Source: Akkermansia muciniphila (GTDB taxonomy: Bacteria > Verrucomicrobiota > Verrucomicrobiia > Opitutales > UBA953). Taken from it: 64,000 nucleotides of DNA. The notes beneath the pieces are model-generated. The model was given only the letters and a program-made list of their open reading frames with translations. It searched no databases and had not been told where the DNA came from. The stretch is from the NCBI GenBank assembly GCA_943331445.1, contig CALQLO010000009.1, forward strand, positions 1-64,000. The letters run 5' to 3'. Each line of letters begins with the position of its first letter. The stretch's first letter is position 1. The position numbers and the translations under genes are program-made. Of the stretch, positions 45,807 to 56,623 are shown in pieces.

Positions 45807-46778
45807 ATGCGCTGGTCCCGACTTCCTGAAACTCCCAATGCTCCCGGCTTCGGCGGCGCCTTCCTCGGCACCTCCGGCGACCTCCTCCTCTGCGGTGGTG
45901 GCTCTAACTACCCAGCGAAGCAGGCATGGGAAGGCGGGCTCAAGGTCTGGCACGATGAAGTCTACTCCCTGGCCAGCACGCGCTCCAAGAAGTGGGCCAG
46001 CGTCGGCAAACTGCCTCGCCCTTGCGGTTACGGCGTCAGCGTCTCCATTCGCCAAGGCCTGCTCATGATCGGCGGGGCCGACTCCCATCGTCACTATGCC
46101 GATTGCTACACCCTCGCCATCGAGGATGGAGAACTGAAGGTGCGACCTTTCCCCTTCCTGCCTCGCCCCCTGGCTTACGCCACGGGCGCACTGGTGGGCA
46201 GCAAGGTGATCGTTGCCGGAGGCACCGAACGCCCCGACGCCACCGCCGCCTCCTCGACGGCCTACGCCATCGATCTGGCCAACCTAAACGCCGGCTGGAA
46301 GGAACTCCCGCTCTGTGCTGGCTCCGGACGAATGCTCGCCCAGTCAGCTGGCACCAAGGATACCTTTTTCCTATTCGGGGGAGTGGCCTTGAGCCCAGGC
46401 GCCAAAGGCGTCGATCGCGAATACTTATCCGACTGCCACGCCTTCACCCTGGGCAAGGAGTGGCGACGCCTGGCGCCGATGCCACGCCCACTGGCCGCCG
46501 CACCTTCGCCCTGCCCAGTTATCGACGACAATATTTTAATCCTCGGAGGCGACGACGGTAAGATCGCCGGCAAGGTCGAGGCCCCCAAGCACCCAGGTTA
46601 CTCGAAGTCCGTTCTTTCCTACGATAAAGTAAAAGACGCGTGGTCCGAAGCCGAAGAAGGCTCTTCGGCCGTGCTGTCCACCGGCTGCACAAAGTGGTCA
46701 GGTGGCTTCGCCGTATCGAACGGCGAGCTCCGTCCATTCGTGCGCTCCGCCGAAGGCTGGCTCCTGCGGGCGGAATAA
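45807..46778 (+). CDS. Kelch-type mutarotase-like protein (NanM family), cytosolic form
   Basis: 323 residues of six-bladed kelch propeller with GG-rich blade turns (LLLCGGGSNYPAKQAWEGG, LLMIGGADSHRHYA, VIVAGGTERPDA, LILGGDDGK). It resembles the cyclically permuted N-acetylneuraminate epimerase group, which interconverts sialic acid anomers. There is no signal peptide, unlike its neighbour, so this copy would act inside the cell. The start is the ATG at 45807. It is followed after 52 bases by a second, exported copy and then by an exported sialidase. The substrate assignment rests on that context. Confidence 0.75.
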   Translation: MRWSRLPETPNAPGFGGAFLGTSGDLLLCGGGSNYPAKQAWEGGLKVWHDEVYSLASTRSKKWASVGKLPRPCGYGVSVSIRQGLLMIGGADSHRHYADCYTLAIEDGELKVRPFPFLPRPLAYATGALVGSKVIVAGGTERPDATAASSTAYAIDLANLNAGWKELPLCAGSGRMLAQSAGTKDTFFLFGGVALSPGAKGVDREYLSDCHAFTLGKEWRRLAPMPRPLAAAPSPCPVIDDNILILGGDDGKIAGKVEAPKHPGYSKSVLSYDKVKDAWSEAEEGSSAVLSTGCTKWSGGFAVSNGELRPFVRSAEGWLLRAE

Positions 46779-46830
46779 GGTTGGGGCTGGCGAACCCTTG
46801 GGGGCAGGCTACAAACGCCCACGGGACCCC

Positions 46831-47880
46831 ATGCGAACGCTCCTGCTTCTACCCTGCTTACTCTGGGCCGCCTATGCCGGCGCCCAGTCAGTCAATCTGC
46901 CCGATATCCCCGACTCCTTAGGCCGCGCCGGTATGATGGCCGCAGTGGTCAAGGATGCGGATGGCTCTGAAGTCATCATCGCCGCCGGCGGGTGCAACTA
47001 TCGCGATAAAAAACCCTGGGAGGGCGGGGTGAAAAGTTTCTACAAAGACATCTACAAACTTCGCAAGAAAAGCGGCGTCTGGGCATGGTCCCGGATTGGC
47101 GAACTCCCGATGCCGCTGGCCAGCGGAGCGTTTTGCGCGACACCGAAGCTTGATGGTCTGATCATCGCGGGCGGGTGCGCCCCGGACGGCCACCGGGCCG
47201 AAGTCATCCTGATAAATCCTGACGGCAAGGTGACCCCGTTCGCCGACAACCTACCCACGCCGCGTGCCTTTGCGGGATTCGTAGCGACCAACGGGCACCT
47301 CATCCTCATCGGCGGCACGGCTCACCCCGATGATACGGCCGCCATCGGAACTTTGACCTCACTGGACCTTGATGACCCGGATAAGCCCTGGCGCACCAGC
47401 TTAGCCGACCCAGCGTTCGCACGGATTATTCCATTATGCGGCGCCGCCGATCGCACCCTCATCTGGGGTGGTGGCTGCGCCCTCACCGCTAAAGATAAGA
47501 AGCCGCTACGCGATTATCGTGAGGACCTTTCCTTCCAACGTTTCGACGGCCAGGGCAATCGCTTCCACGGGCTACCCGGAAAGCTGGCGGGCTGTGCCGG
47601 CCCGGGCGTGGCCGTGCAGACGCATTTATTTTTCGTGGGCGGCGACGACGGCAGCCAATACGATCAGCCTCCCCAGAATCACTCTGGACTAGGTCGACGC
47701 ATCATCGCCCTTGATGTCGAAACAATGGAGACGGAGGAAGTCGGCGAATGGCCTCACCCTGTGGCCGTCGCCCCCCTTCTGCGTCTTGGCGATGACCTCA
47801 TCACAATCAGCGGCGAGACTAAGCCCGGCGTCCGGACTCCGGCGGTAACCCGCTGGCCCATCCCTTCTAAGTACCGATGA
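46831..47880 (+). CDS. Kelch-type mutarotase-like protein (NanM family), exported form
   Basis: 349 residues with a signal peptide (MRTLLLLPCLLWAAYAGAQ) and a kelch propeller (VIIAAGGCNYRDKKPWEGG, LIIAGGCAPDGHR, LILIGGTAHPDD, LIWGGGCALTA, LFFVGGDDGSQY). Like the preceding gene it fits the NanM-like mutarotase group and would act on sugars in the periplasm. The frame is open to 46702 but the ATG at 46831 opens the signal peptide. It is divergent in sequence from its neighbour, so the pair is not a recent duplication. Confidence 0.78.
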   Translation: MRTLLLLPCLLWAAYAGAQSVNLPDIPDSLGRAGMMAAVVKDADGSEVIIAAGGCNYRDKKPWEGGVKSFYKDIYKLRKKSGVWAWSRIGELPMPLASGAFCATPKLDGLIIAGGCAPDGHRAEVILINPDGKVTPFADNLPTPRAFAGFVATNGHLILIGGTAHPDDTAAIGTLTSLDLDDPDKPWRTSLADPAFARIIPLCGAADRTLIWGGGCALTAKDKKPLRDYREDLSFQRFDGQGNRFHGLPGKLAGCAGPGVAVQTHLFFVGGDDGSQYDQPPQNHSGLGRRIIALDVETMETEEVGEWPHPVAVAPLLRLGDDLITISGETKPGVRTPAVTRWPIPSKYR

Positions 47881-47926
47881 TCGGCGAGCGAGAAGCCAAT
47901 GGTTTCTGCAACTGAAATTTAAAATC

Positions 47927-49012
47927 ATGCGCCACCTACTCCTCATTGGCCTGCTCGCCATTCGCCTTCAAGCCGCCGACGGCGCCGACGTCATCGTCTT
48001 TGAAGCTAAAAAGAACCTGCCGCACCCTTCGGTGCGTATCCCGGCCTTACTTCGCACAAAGCAAGGCACCCTGATTGCCGCCGCCGAAGGACGTGATAAA
48101 TCCTCCGACCAGGCTGGCAATGACCTCGTGGTCTCAATCTCAAAGGATGATGGTGCCACCTGGAGCAAGCCATGCGTCGCTTACGAACAAGGGAACGACA
48201 GCTGCAACAACCCCTGCCTGATTCAAGAAGCCAAGTCCGGGCGCGTCTTCCTCTTCTACCAAACTTTTCCCGCCGGCGGACATGAGTTTGGCGGCCTCCC
48301 GGTCGGCCCAGCAGACCCTAAAGGCAATCGATCCTGCTTCATCACCTCCGACGATGAGGGCATTAGCTGGAGCAAGCCGACCGACGTTTCCGCGACCCTC
48401 AAGCCGGCTGAGGCCATCACCACTGCCTCCGGCCCAGGCATCGGCATCCAGCTCACGACCGGCCCCAAAGCTGGTCGACTCGTCGTCCCCTTCAACTCCC
48501 AGGACACTAAGAAGAATTTCTTCAACTGGGTCGCTTACAGCGACGACGCTGGCGCCACCTGGAAGCGCGGCGCACTCGTCCCCCAGACGGCTTTACTGCA
48601 ATTGAACGAAGTCCAAGTAGCGGAAACCTCCGATGGCGGCCTCTACCTGAACTCCCGTCGATGGAAAGGCACCAACTACCGCAAGGTCTCTTGGTCGAAG
48701 GATGGCGGCGAGACCTGGACCGCCGCCCAAGATGACCTGAAGCTTCCCGAGCCCACCTGTCAGGGTAGCCTGCTGCGGATTGATGACCATACCCTCGCCT
48801 TTCTTAACCCCGTGGGCAAGGGCCGGAACAACGGGACCCTTCGCCTATCGCACGACAAAGGCCACACCTGGGAGGCCGCTCACCTGACCTTCCCGGGACC
48901 GTTCGCCTACAGCAGCATGGCGTTACTCAAAGACGGTCGCCTCGGCGTGCTCTACGAGCCGTCCGGCGACACCCTCGTACGCTTTCGGGCAGTCGAACTA
49001 CCGCGCAAATAA
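47927..49012 (+). CDS. Exported sialidase (BNR-repeat exo-alpha-sialidase)
   Basis: 361 residues with a signal peptide (MRHLLLIGLLAIRLQAADG). The arginine motif VRIPALL near residue 40 and several Asp-box repeats, SKDDGATWSKP, SDDEGISWSKP, SDDAGATWKRG, SKDGGETWTAA and SHDKGHTWEAA, show a six-bladed sialidase propeller. It should release terminal sialic acid from glycans outside the cell. It follows two NanM-like mutarotase genes in the same orientation. No sialate lyase or transporter is in the window. Confidence 0.85.
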   Translation: MRHLLLIGLLAIRLQAADGADVIVFEAKKNLPHPSVRIPALLRTKQGTLIAAAEGRDKSSDQAGNDLVVSISKDDGATWSKPCVAYEQGNDSCNNPCLIQEAKSGRVFLFYQTFPAGGHEFGGLPVGPADPKGNRSCFITSDDEGISWSKPTDVSATLKPAEAITTASGPGIGIQLTTGPKAGRLVVPFNSQDTKKNFFNWVAYSDDAGATWKRGALVPQTALLQLNEVQVAETSDGGLYLNSRRWKGTNYRKVSWSKDGGETWTAAQDDLKLPEPTCQGSLLRIDDHTLAFLNPVGKGRNNGTLRLSHDKGHTWEAAHLTFPGPFAYSSMALLKDGRLGVLYEPSGDTLVRFRAVELPRK

Positions 49013-49015
49013 AAC

Positions 49016-49678
49016 TCAGGCGCGCGGAATAAACGGCGCCGCACTTGGCTCAGCGCCCTGATAATAATCAAGGATCGCACCAGCGAGGAACTCCTTCACG
49101 CCGGCGGGCAGGAAACTCCCGAAGCTAATTTCCTTACCCTGAGAAGAAATCACCACCGCGGGGAGCGGCTGTTCATCCTCGCTGGAACCGCGAAAGGCGA
49201 GCGTCACCGCCACTTCTTCACCGGCGCTCAGCCGCCATGTCCAACCAATCCACGGCAGAATCCGCCACCGCACGGCTACCGCCGCCGACGTCAGCTCAAC
49301 ACGATAGCGTGCGAGCGTGAAACCGAATCCGACCAAGAAGAAGGGAATGTAAAACAAGCCCAAGAGGATGAAGTCCCAGAGCGACGGATTGCTCAATAGC
49401 CGATGGTTCATCGTGACCGTACCACCCCGCAGGCCACTAAACATGAAGCAACAATGTACCGTCGTAAAAATCAGCCAACACCACCCGAAGCCACTCCCCT
49501 GGCGCACCCCGTAGACGAGCCCATCTCCGACCACGGCGCGCGAGACCTTTGGATGCCCCTTGGCCAGCACCTCGGCTGAGAGTAACGGCACCGCCGTCGG
49601 AGCCGCCTGCTGGGCGCGCGCATCCGCCAGCGCCTTCCAAGCCTGCATTTTCGCCAGCAAATCGTCTCTCAATCCCAT
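49016..49678 (-). CDS. Membrane protein of unknown function
   Basis: 220 residues with two predicted membrane helices, around WCWLIFTTVHCCFMFSGL and LWDFILLGLFYIPFFLVGFG, and a C-terminal soluble part (beta-rich, ending APFIPRA). No family is recognised. It converges with the sialidase gene (3 bases apart) and its start lies 86 bases from the divergent hydrolase gene. Confidence 0.6.
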   Translation of the reverse strand: MGLRDDLLAKMQAWKALADARAQQAAPTAVPLLSAEVLAKGHPKVSRAVVGDGLVYGVRQGSGFGWCWLIFTTVHCCFMFSGLRGGTVTMNHRLLSNPSLWDFILLGLFYIPFFLVGFGFTLARYRVELTSAAVAVRWRILPWIGWTWRLSAGEEVAVTLAFRGSSEDEQPLPAVVISSQGKEISFGSFLPAGVKEFLAGAILDYYQGAEPSAAPFIPRA

Positions 49679-49764
49679 CTTGGTAAATTAGCCCCAAATA
49701 AAACCACGGCAAGACATCGTCGGCTTGAACCCGACAGCGATTCGGGTGTCTATAAGCCAACCCC

Positions 49765-51057
49765 ATGCGACCCTTACTCGCCCTGCTCCTCCTGCCCTTG
49801 GCCGCTCTGGCTGATGGCACCAAATATTCCGTGAGCTACCCTGCCTCGGATAAACCTGGCGAACTGATCTTCGCCTCGACCTACAATCTTTGGTTGCCCG
49901 AAGGCGTGAAGACCGTCCGCGGCGTCATCGTGCACCAGCACGGCTGTGGCCTCGGCTCAAATAAAGGTGCCGTCACCGTCGCCGATGACCTCCACTGGCA
50001 GGCACTCGCCCGCAAGTGGGACTGCGCCCTTCTCGGCCCCGTGGTCCAAGAGCCCGATAAAGCGAACTGCCGCATGTGGTGCGATCCGCGCAATGGTTCG
50101 GATAAAGTCTACCTCCAAGCATTGACCGATCTCTCCAAGCAAACCGGCCACGCCGAAATCGCGTCGGCTCCGTGGTGCCTTTGGGGCCACAGCGGCGGCG
50201 GCTTCTGGGCCAGCATCATGCAGGCAAATTATCCCGAGCGCATTGTCGCCATCTGGTTCCGTTCCGGCACGGCCTACGCTGCTTGGCAAAATCCCACCGA
50301 CCCCACAAAGGCTCGCGCCATTGCCGAAGTAGTCCTCCCTCCCGAAGCCTACGAAATCCCGATGATGGCCAATCCGGGCGTCAAAGAAAATGGCGACAAG
50401 CGCTTTAACGGAGCATGGGTCGATAACCTTGCGATGTTCAAGGCCTACCGCGCAAAGGGTGCACCGATTGGCTTCGCACCAGACCCTCTCACCGGACACC
50501 AAACCGGCGACCAGCGCTACGCCTCCATCGCCTTCTTCGATGCCTGTCTAGAACTTCGCCTGCCCGCCTCAGGCAACAAACTCCGCAAAATCGACCAGTC
50601 GAAAGGCTGGATGTCCCCTCTGCTCGGCAATGAAGCCAAGCCCGCCGGAGAATATAGCGGAGATAAGGCTGAAGCCAACTGGTTGCCCAATGCCACCTAT
50701 GCCAAGGCGTGGACGGAATACGTGAAGACCGGCTCCACCGCCGACACCACGCCCCCGCCCGCACCGTTCAACGTTGCCTCTAAGGCTACGGCGGATGGCG
50801 TCGAAGTAACCTGGGATGCGCATGCGGACTTCGAAAGCGGCATCCGCCAGTTCCTTGTGCAAAAGGACGGGCAGACCGTCGGGCGTGTGCCCGAGACCCC
50901 GAAGAACACCTTCGGCAAGCCGCTCTTCCAAGGCATGAGCTACGGCGACACGCCCCTGCAACCCCTGACTCAGATGCGCTTCGTCGATAAGGGCGCCAAG
51001 GCTGGCTCGAAGTACAAGATTATTGCCGTTAACACGGCGGGCCTAGAATCCAACTAA
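49765..51057 (+). CDS. Exported alpha/beta hydrolase fused to a fibronectin type III domain
   Basis: 430 residues with a signal peptide (MRPLLALLLLPLAALADG). The hydrolase domain (about 20-310) has the nucleophile elbow GHSGGGFW and a later Asp/His-type region (GFAPDPLTGHQTGD). The C-terminal about 100 residues (APFNVASKATADGVEVTW, GSKYKIIAVNTAGL) form an Fn3 domain, often used for binding polysaccharide. An esterase acting on acylated glycans fits the sialidase neighbourhood, but the reaction cannot be read from sequence. A terminator follows. Confidence 0.75.
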   Translation: MRPLLALLLLPLAALADGTKYSVSYPASDKPGELIFASTYNLWLPEGVKTVRGVIVHQHGCGLGSNKGAVTVADDLHWQALARKWDCALLGPVVQEPDKANCRMWCDPRNGSDKVYLQALTDLSKQTGHAEIASAPWCLWGHSGGGFWASIMQANYPERIVAIWFRSGTAYAAWQNPTDPTKARAIAEVVLPPEAYEIPMMANPGVKENGDKRFNGAWVDNLAMFKAYRAKGAPIGFAPDPLTGHQTGDQRYASIAFFDACLELRLPASGNKLRKIDQSKGWMSPLLGNEAKPAGEYSGDKAEANWLPNATYAKAWTEYVKTGSTADTTPPPAPFNVASKATADGVEVTWDAHADFESGIRQFLVQKDGQTVGRVPETPKNTFGKPLFQGMSYGDTPLQPLTQMRFVDKGAKAGSKYKIIAVNTAGLESN

Positions 51058-51074
51058 GTTCCCGTTCGGACAAT

Positions 51075-51108
51075 AAAAAGGGCCGCCCATTGGGGCGGCC
51101 CTTTTGCT
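51075..51108. terminator. Terminator between the hydrolase gene and eno
   Basis: AAAAGGGCCGCCC pairs with GGGCGGCCCTTTT (13 bp). Flanking A and T runs allow it to stop transcripts from both converging genes. Confidence 0.8.
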
Positions 51109-51124
51109 TCACGCACCGCGAGGC

Positions 51125-52673
<1,549 letters not shown>

Positions 52674-52722
52674 AATAAAAGGGAAGGTGAACAAAGGGAG
52701 GCGAGGGCTGGCTGGCAAGCCT

Positions 52723-53217
52723 TCAATGAATGTCGCCCAGATAGGTGGCGGCTCCACTTTCCAAGGCCCGCGGAATGACCTCCCCCAGGCCCTGGGGCGA
52801 AAGCGGATAATCCGCCAAGCGGGCCAAGGGGAGCCACTCGAAACCGACCTGACGGCGATCCCGCTCCCGACCTTCCCCGATGGGCGAAAAATCTGCACAC
52901 TCACAATGGAAGACGGCCTCGACTTGATGAAAGTGACTGTGAATCCGATGCATGCCATGGTTCTTGCCGACATACTCCCGGACATAGAGCAAAGCCTTCG
53001 GAGCAACCCGCAGCCCCAACTCCTCCAAGACTTCGCGCATGACCGTGGCCTCCAAGGTCTCGCCGTGATTCTGTCCACCCCCCGGAAGGACCAAGAACTC
53101 GCCCTCTTCCGTGCGGATCCGGACCACAAGGATATCCCCACCGCGCAAAATTACCGCACGCGCAGCCGTGCGGACGCCAGAAACGTCATGACTGGATCTA
53201 CGAGACGGAGCGGCCAC
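52723..53217 (-). CDS. NUDIX hydrolase
   Basis: 164 residues with the Nudix box GGGQNHGETLEATVMREVLEELG (G-x5-E-x7-REVLEELG), which binds metal ions to hydrolyse nucleoside diphosphates linked to another group. The N-terminal ARAVILRGGDILVVRI strand is typical. The substrate cannot be told; capped or damaged nucleotides and ADP-sugars are usual. The overlapping reading frame on the same strand (52638-53141) is a shadow. Confidence 0.85.
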   Translation of the reverse strand: MAAPSRRSSHDVSGVRTAARAVILRGGDILVVRIRTEEGEFLVLPGGGQNHGETLEATVMREVLEELGLRVAPKALLYVREYVGKNHGMHRIHSHFHQVEAVFHCECADFSPIGEGRERDRRQVGFEWLPLARLADYPLSPQGLGEVIPRALESGAATYLGDIH

Positions 53218-53275
53218 CTCCAGAGTGTGGATGATAACCGACCAAGGGAGAAGTCTATTGAGCGAGGAGGATTCC

Positions 53276-54016
53276 TCAGCCCATCAACTTCTCATCAATC
53301 TCCTGGTTGCCGTGCACCGCCTTCACGTCATCCAGAGACTCAAGGGCATCAATGAGCTCCAGTACCTGCTTGGCGATCGCGGCATCCGCAACCGGCACTG
53401 GCAGGCTCGAAACATAGGCCAGCTCGGCCGACTCCGGCTTGATTGCTTTCTCTTGCAGCGCCTTGGAAATCGCATCGAAAGCCGAGACCGGCGAAAGCAC
53501 TTCAAAGTGGTCTCCGTTGTTCACGACGTCTTCAGCGCCCACCTCAAGGACCAACTCCATGAGGGCGTCTTCACCCACCTGGGAAGCGCCAATCAGAAAC
53601 TGCCCCTTCTTCTGGAAGCTGTGCGACACCGCGCCAGTCTGAGCCATATTGCCACCATTATCGTTAAAAGCCTGGCGGACCTCAGCGGCTGCCCGGTTCT
53701 TATTGTCCGTGGTGACTTCGACAATCAGCCCGACTCCGCCTGGGGCGTAGCCTTCATAGACAATCTCCTCGTAGGTCACGCCCGGAATCTCGCCCGTGCC
53801 CTTCTGGACCGCGCGCTTGATATTATCCGAAGGCATGTTGGCCGCCCGGGCCTTATCCATGAGCGTACGCAAGCGTACGTTGGACTCCGGGCTTCCGCCG
53901 CCAGCACGGGCTGCCAGTGAGATTTCCTTGGCCAGCACGGAGAAAATCTTGCCGCGCTTCGCATCGATCACGGCCTTATGCCGCTTGGTCGTGTGCCATT
54001 TACTATGACCAGACAT
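53276..54016 (-). CDS. YebC/PmpR-family protein
   Basis: 246 residues with the family start MSGHSKWHTTKRHKAVIDAK and GKIFSVLAKEI, and SNVRLRTLMDKARAANMPSDN, IVYEGYAPGGVGLIVEV and NKNRAAAEVR. Members act as transcriptional regulators, and in some bacteria as translation factors that relieve ribosome stalling at polyproline or similar sequences. Which role applies here cannot be told. It precedes yidC on the minus strand by 20 bases. Confidence 0.93.
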   Translation of the reverse strand: MSGHSKWHTTKRHKAVIDAKRGKIFSVLAKEISLAARAGGGSPESNVRLRTLMDKARAANMPSDNIKRAVQKGTGEIPGVTYEEIVYEGYAPGGVGLIVEVTTDNKNRAAAEVRQAFNDNGGNMAQTGAVSHSFQKKGQFLIGASQVGEDALMELVLEVGAEDVVNNGDHFEVLSPVSAFDAISKALQEKAIKPESAELAYVSSLPVPVADAAIAKQVLELIDALESLDDVKAVHGNQEIDEKLMG

Positions 54017-54036
54017 GGGGTGGTGGGGGGTTAAAA

Positions 54037-55821
54037 TCAGCCTTTGGGCTTCCTGCGGGTAGTGGTCGGGAGAATCACCTCGACGTCTTCATCCTTGATG
54101 CGAGCGTCTTCATCCTTGGTAAGCCAAGTCTGCAGAATCGTCAATAGGTTCTGAATCGTCATGTACAGCGTCAGGGCAGCAGGCATCGGGTAACAGATGA
54201 CCGGGAACATCAACGTCATCATCAAGAAAATGGTCTTCTGTGAGCCGTCCGCCGAAGGATTCGGGGTCATGCGCATCGATTGCCACATCGAGAGTCCCAT
54301 CAAAATCGGGAGGATGTTCACCGGGAAGCCTCCGACGCCACCGATGGTGTAAACCGTATCCGGGGCCGAAAGGTCGGCGATCCAGAGGAAGGAGTGCAGG
54401 CGCAGCTCGACGGTCGTCTGGAAAGCGGTATACAGGCCAAAGAAAATCGGCATCTGGATGAGAATCGGTAGACAGCCGGCGAGAGGATTAATCTGATTAT
54501 CCTTATAGAGCTTCATCAGCTCCTTCTGCAGCTTCTCCGGGTTGTCCTTGTACTTCTCGCGGATGTCCTGCATCGGTTTCGCGAACTTCTGCATTTTTTT
54601 CGCCGCCTTCATCTGCATCGAGGTCAGCGGCCAAGTGATGAGTTTAAGCAAGCAGGTCAGCAGCACGATGGCCCAACCCCAAGACCAGGCACCACTCCAA
54701 GCGAGCAGCAAATGGACGGCGCCGAGAACAAAGAGGAGCAGTTTGCAGATTCCGCCAAAGGAAATGAAGCCAAGCAACTTGGAGAACTGCAGGACGTAGA
54801 CCTGGCTGTCAGGTAGCGCGGCGACCCGGGCGTATTCCTTGGGGCCGACGAAGAAATCTCCCTCCATTGTCCGGACCCCATCCTTATCGGCGGGCGTCTC
54901 CCATGAGGCGAACGCCTGTAAGCTCCGCTTGAGTGGATCAAAACTCACCGGAAGCACGATGACTTCGGTGCGGGTACCCCGAACGGCCGCATCAGGATGC
55001 AGAATCGAGGCGAAGAATTGATTGCCGGAGGCGACCCAAGTGAGGGGCTTGGCCACGGAGGCAATCGGGGAGCTAATCGCCGCATCATGCTTACCCAGGC
55101 CCAAAAAGCCGCTCGCGGCAGTGAACTTATCGAGACCGATGCGGGTCAAATCGTCGCCGTCATAAGCGAGCACAGAGAGGAACTGGTTGGAAGTGTCGCC
55201 CGCCGTTGGCATCCAGCAGCCCGTGGAAATCCAAACGGAGGGAGCAGATTTACCCGCGACAGGGATCACCCGGGTAGAGAAACGAAGCGAATAAGACTCA
55301 CCGACCTCGCCGACCTTGGGCGTCGCCACGGAGTAGGTGCGCTCCACGCGAGAACCGTCGGACAACGAGCCGACCAGCGTGACGGCGGTAGCTGTCTTGG
55401 ACCGAACCGAAAAGCCTGAATAGACACCCACGAGGCTGCCAGCATTCGAATCCCGATGAGCCAAGGCCAAAGCGGCATCTTCATTGCCGACATTGAACGC
55501 GATGGGGTCATTTTTACCGACTTCCGAAAATTCCTTCTTCAACTCGATTTTATGGACGGCACCACCTCGGGTGGTCAGGGTCACCTTGATTAAGTCGTTT
55601 TCGATGACGGGGTATTCGGCCTTCGACTTGTCGATGGCCAGACTGTCAACGCGCGTAGCGGAGCTGGGCACGGCACTCATCGTCGGCAGTGCCTTCGTCG
55701 CGACCACCTGCGTCGCAGCCGGAGGGATAGCCGCAACCGGCGTCGGGGGTTTAGTCAGAAAGAAAAGAGCGAAGGCGCCGACGATGCAGGCCATACCCAG
55801 GAGGAAGTTCTTGCGATCCAT
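54037..55821 (-). CDS. yidC: Membrane protein insertase YidC
   Basis: 594 residues. An N-terminal signal-anchor (NFLLGMACIVGAFALFFLTK) is followed by a large periplasmic beta domain (about 40-370). Then come the membrane segments typical of YidC/Oxa1, including ITWPLTSMQMKAAKKMQK and LAGCLPILIQMPIFFGLYTAFQ and the end helices. It inserts proteins into the inner membrane alone or with Sec. The ATG at 55821 starts MDRKNFLLG; the frame is open to 55884. The usual rnpA and rpmH neighbours are absent; pyrE is upstream. Confidence 0.94.
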   Translation of the reverse strand: MDRKNFLLGMACIVGAFALFFLTKPPTPVAAIPPAATQVVATKALPTMSAVPSSATRVDSLAIDKSKAEYPVIENDLIKVTLTTRGGAVHKIELKKEFSEVGKNDPIAFNVGNEDAALALAHRDSNAGSLVGVYSGFSVRSKTATAVTLVGSLSDGSRVERTYSVATPKVGEVGESYSLRFSTRVIPVAGKSAPSVWISTGCWMPTAGDTSNQFLSVLAYDGDDLTRIGLDKFTAASGFLGLGKHDAAISSPIASVAKPLTWVASGNQFFASILHPDAAVRGTRTEVIVLPVSFDPLKRSLQAFASWETPADKDGVRTMEGDFFVGPKEYARVAALPDSQVYVLQFSKLLGFISFGGICKLLLFVLGAVHLLLAWSGAWSWGWAIVLLTCLLKLITWPLTSMQMKAAKKMQKFAKPMQDIREKYKDNPEKLQKELMKLYKDNQINPLAGCLPILIQMPIFFGLYTAFQTTVELRLHSFLWIADLSAPDTVYTIGGVGGFPVNILPILMGLSMWQSMRMTPNPSADGSQKTIFLMMTLMFPVICYPMPAALTLYMTIQNLLTILQTWLTKDEDARIKDEDVEVILPTTTRRKPKG

Positions 55822-55947
55822 GGAAAGTGAGTGGTTTGGCGTAGGGAACGGACCGCCCGTGTGCAAGGCACAAGGCGAACCCACACCCTTAATAAGGGGT
55901 TTTAAGGCTCAATTTCATCCACACCGGAGCACCCTGCCCCGTTCAGT

Positions 55948-56517
55948 TTAGGAACCCGGCTTGCTGGCGGGAATCTTCGCCAGTTCGGGTGGCACCGCGT
56001 CGGCCGTATAAGTCGGGAAATTCAGTTCCAGTAACGACACGAAAGGCACGCTGAACTTGGTCTGTCCAGCCGACCGGTCGACAAGCGAGACGACGGCCAC
56101 GGCGGTGGCTCCATTGACCTTAAGAATATCGAGACACTCCTGGGCGCGGCCGCCGCGGGTCACAACGTCTTCGGCCACGAGCACTCGCTCGCCGGGACGG
56201 AACGTGAAATTACGGCGCAGCACCAGCTTGTCGTTTTCCTTTTCAACAAAGACGAAGCGGACGCCGAGCTGGCGGGCGACCTCCTGGCCGACGACGAGGC
56301 CGCCCATCGCCGGAGCGAGCACGGTATCGCAAGGGTGTGCGGCAAGCTTCGGGCGCAGCAACTCGATGAGACGCGTGACCTTATCCATATGCTGGCAGAC
56401 CTGCGCGCATTGGAAAAAGTGGCCGCTATGGAGGCCGGAGCGGAGGACAAAATGGCCGGTCAGCAGGGCCTTCGAATCACGGAAAATCTGGAGGACTTCT
56501 TCTTGGGATGAGCTCAT
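55948..56517 (-). CDS. pyrE: Orotate phosphoribosyltransferase
   Basis: 189-residue enzyme of pyrimidine synthesis that joins orotate to PRPP to give OMP. Family features are LRSGLHSGHFFQCAQV, the VLAPAMGGLVVGQEVA loop and the PRPP-binding RVLVAEDVVTRGGRAQE. A long N-terminal open frame (to 57180) runs antisense over the next gene and is not part of the protein; I use the ATG at 56517. PRPP is made by the prs product at 15684. Confidence 0.9.
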   Translation of the reverse strand: MSSSQEEVLQIFRDSKALLTGHFVLRSGLHSGHFFQCAQVCQHMDKVTRLIELLRPKLAAHPCDTVLAPAMGGLVVGQEVARQLGVRFVFVEKENDKLVLRRNFTFRPGERVLVAEDVVTRGGRAQECLDILKVNGATAVAVVSLVDRSAGQTKFSVPFVSLLELNFPTYTADAVPPELAKIPASKPGS

Positions 56518-56623
56518 GATTAAGGCTTCGATAAGGGAAAACGCCCCAGAAGGGCGAGGCGATATCGCCCAAGGATGCAAAAGGTTCGACCCCCGTCGAC
56601 CTTGACCTAGAAATAAGCCTCCC

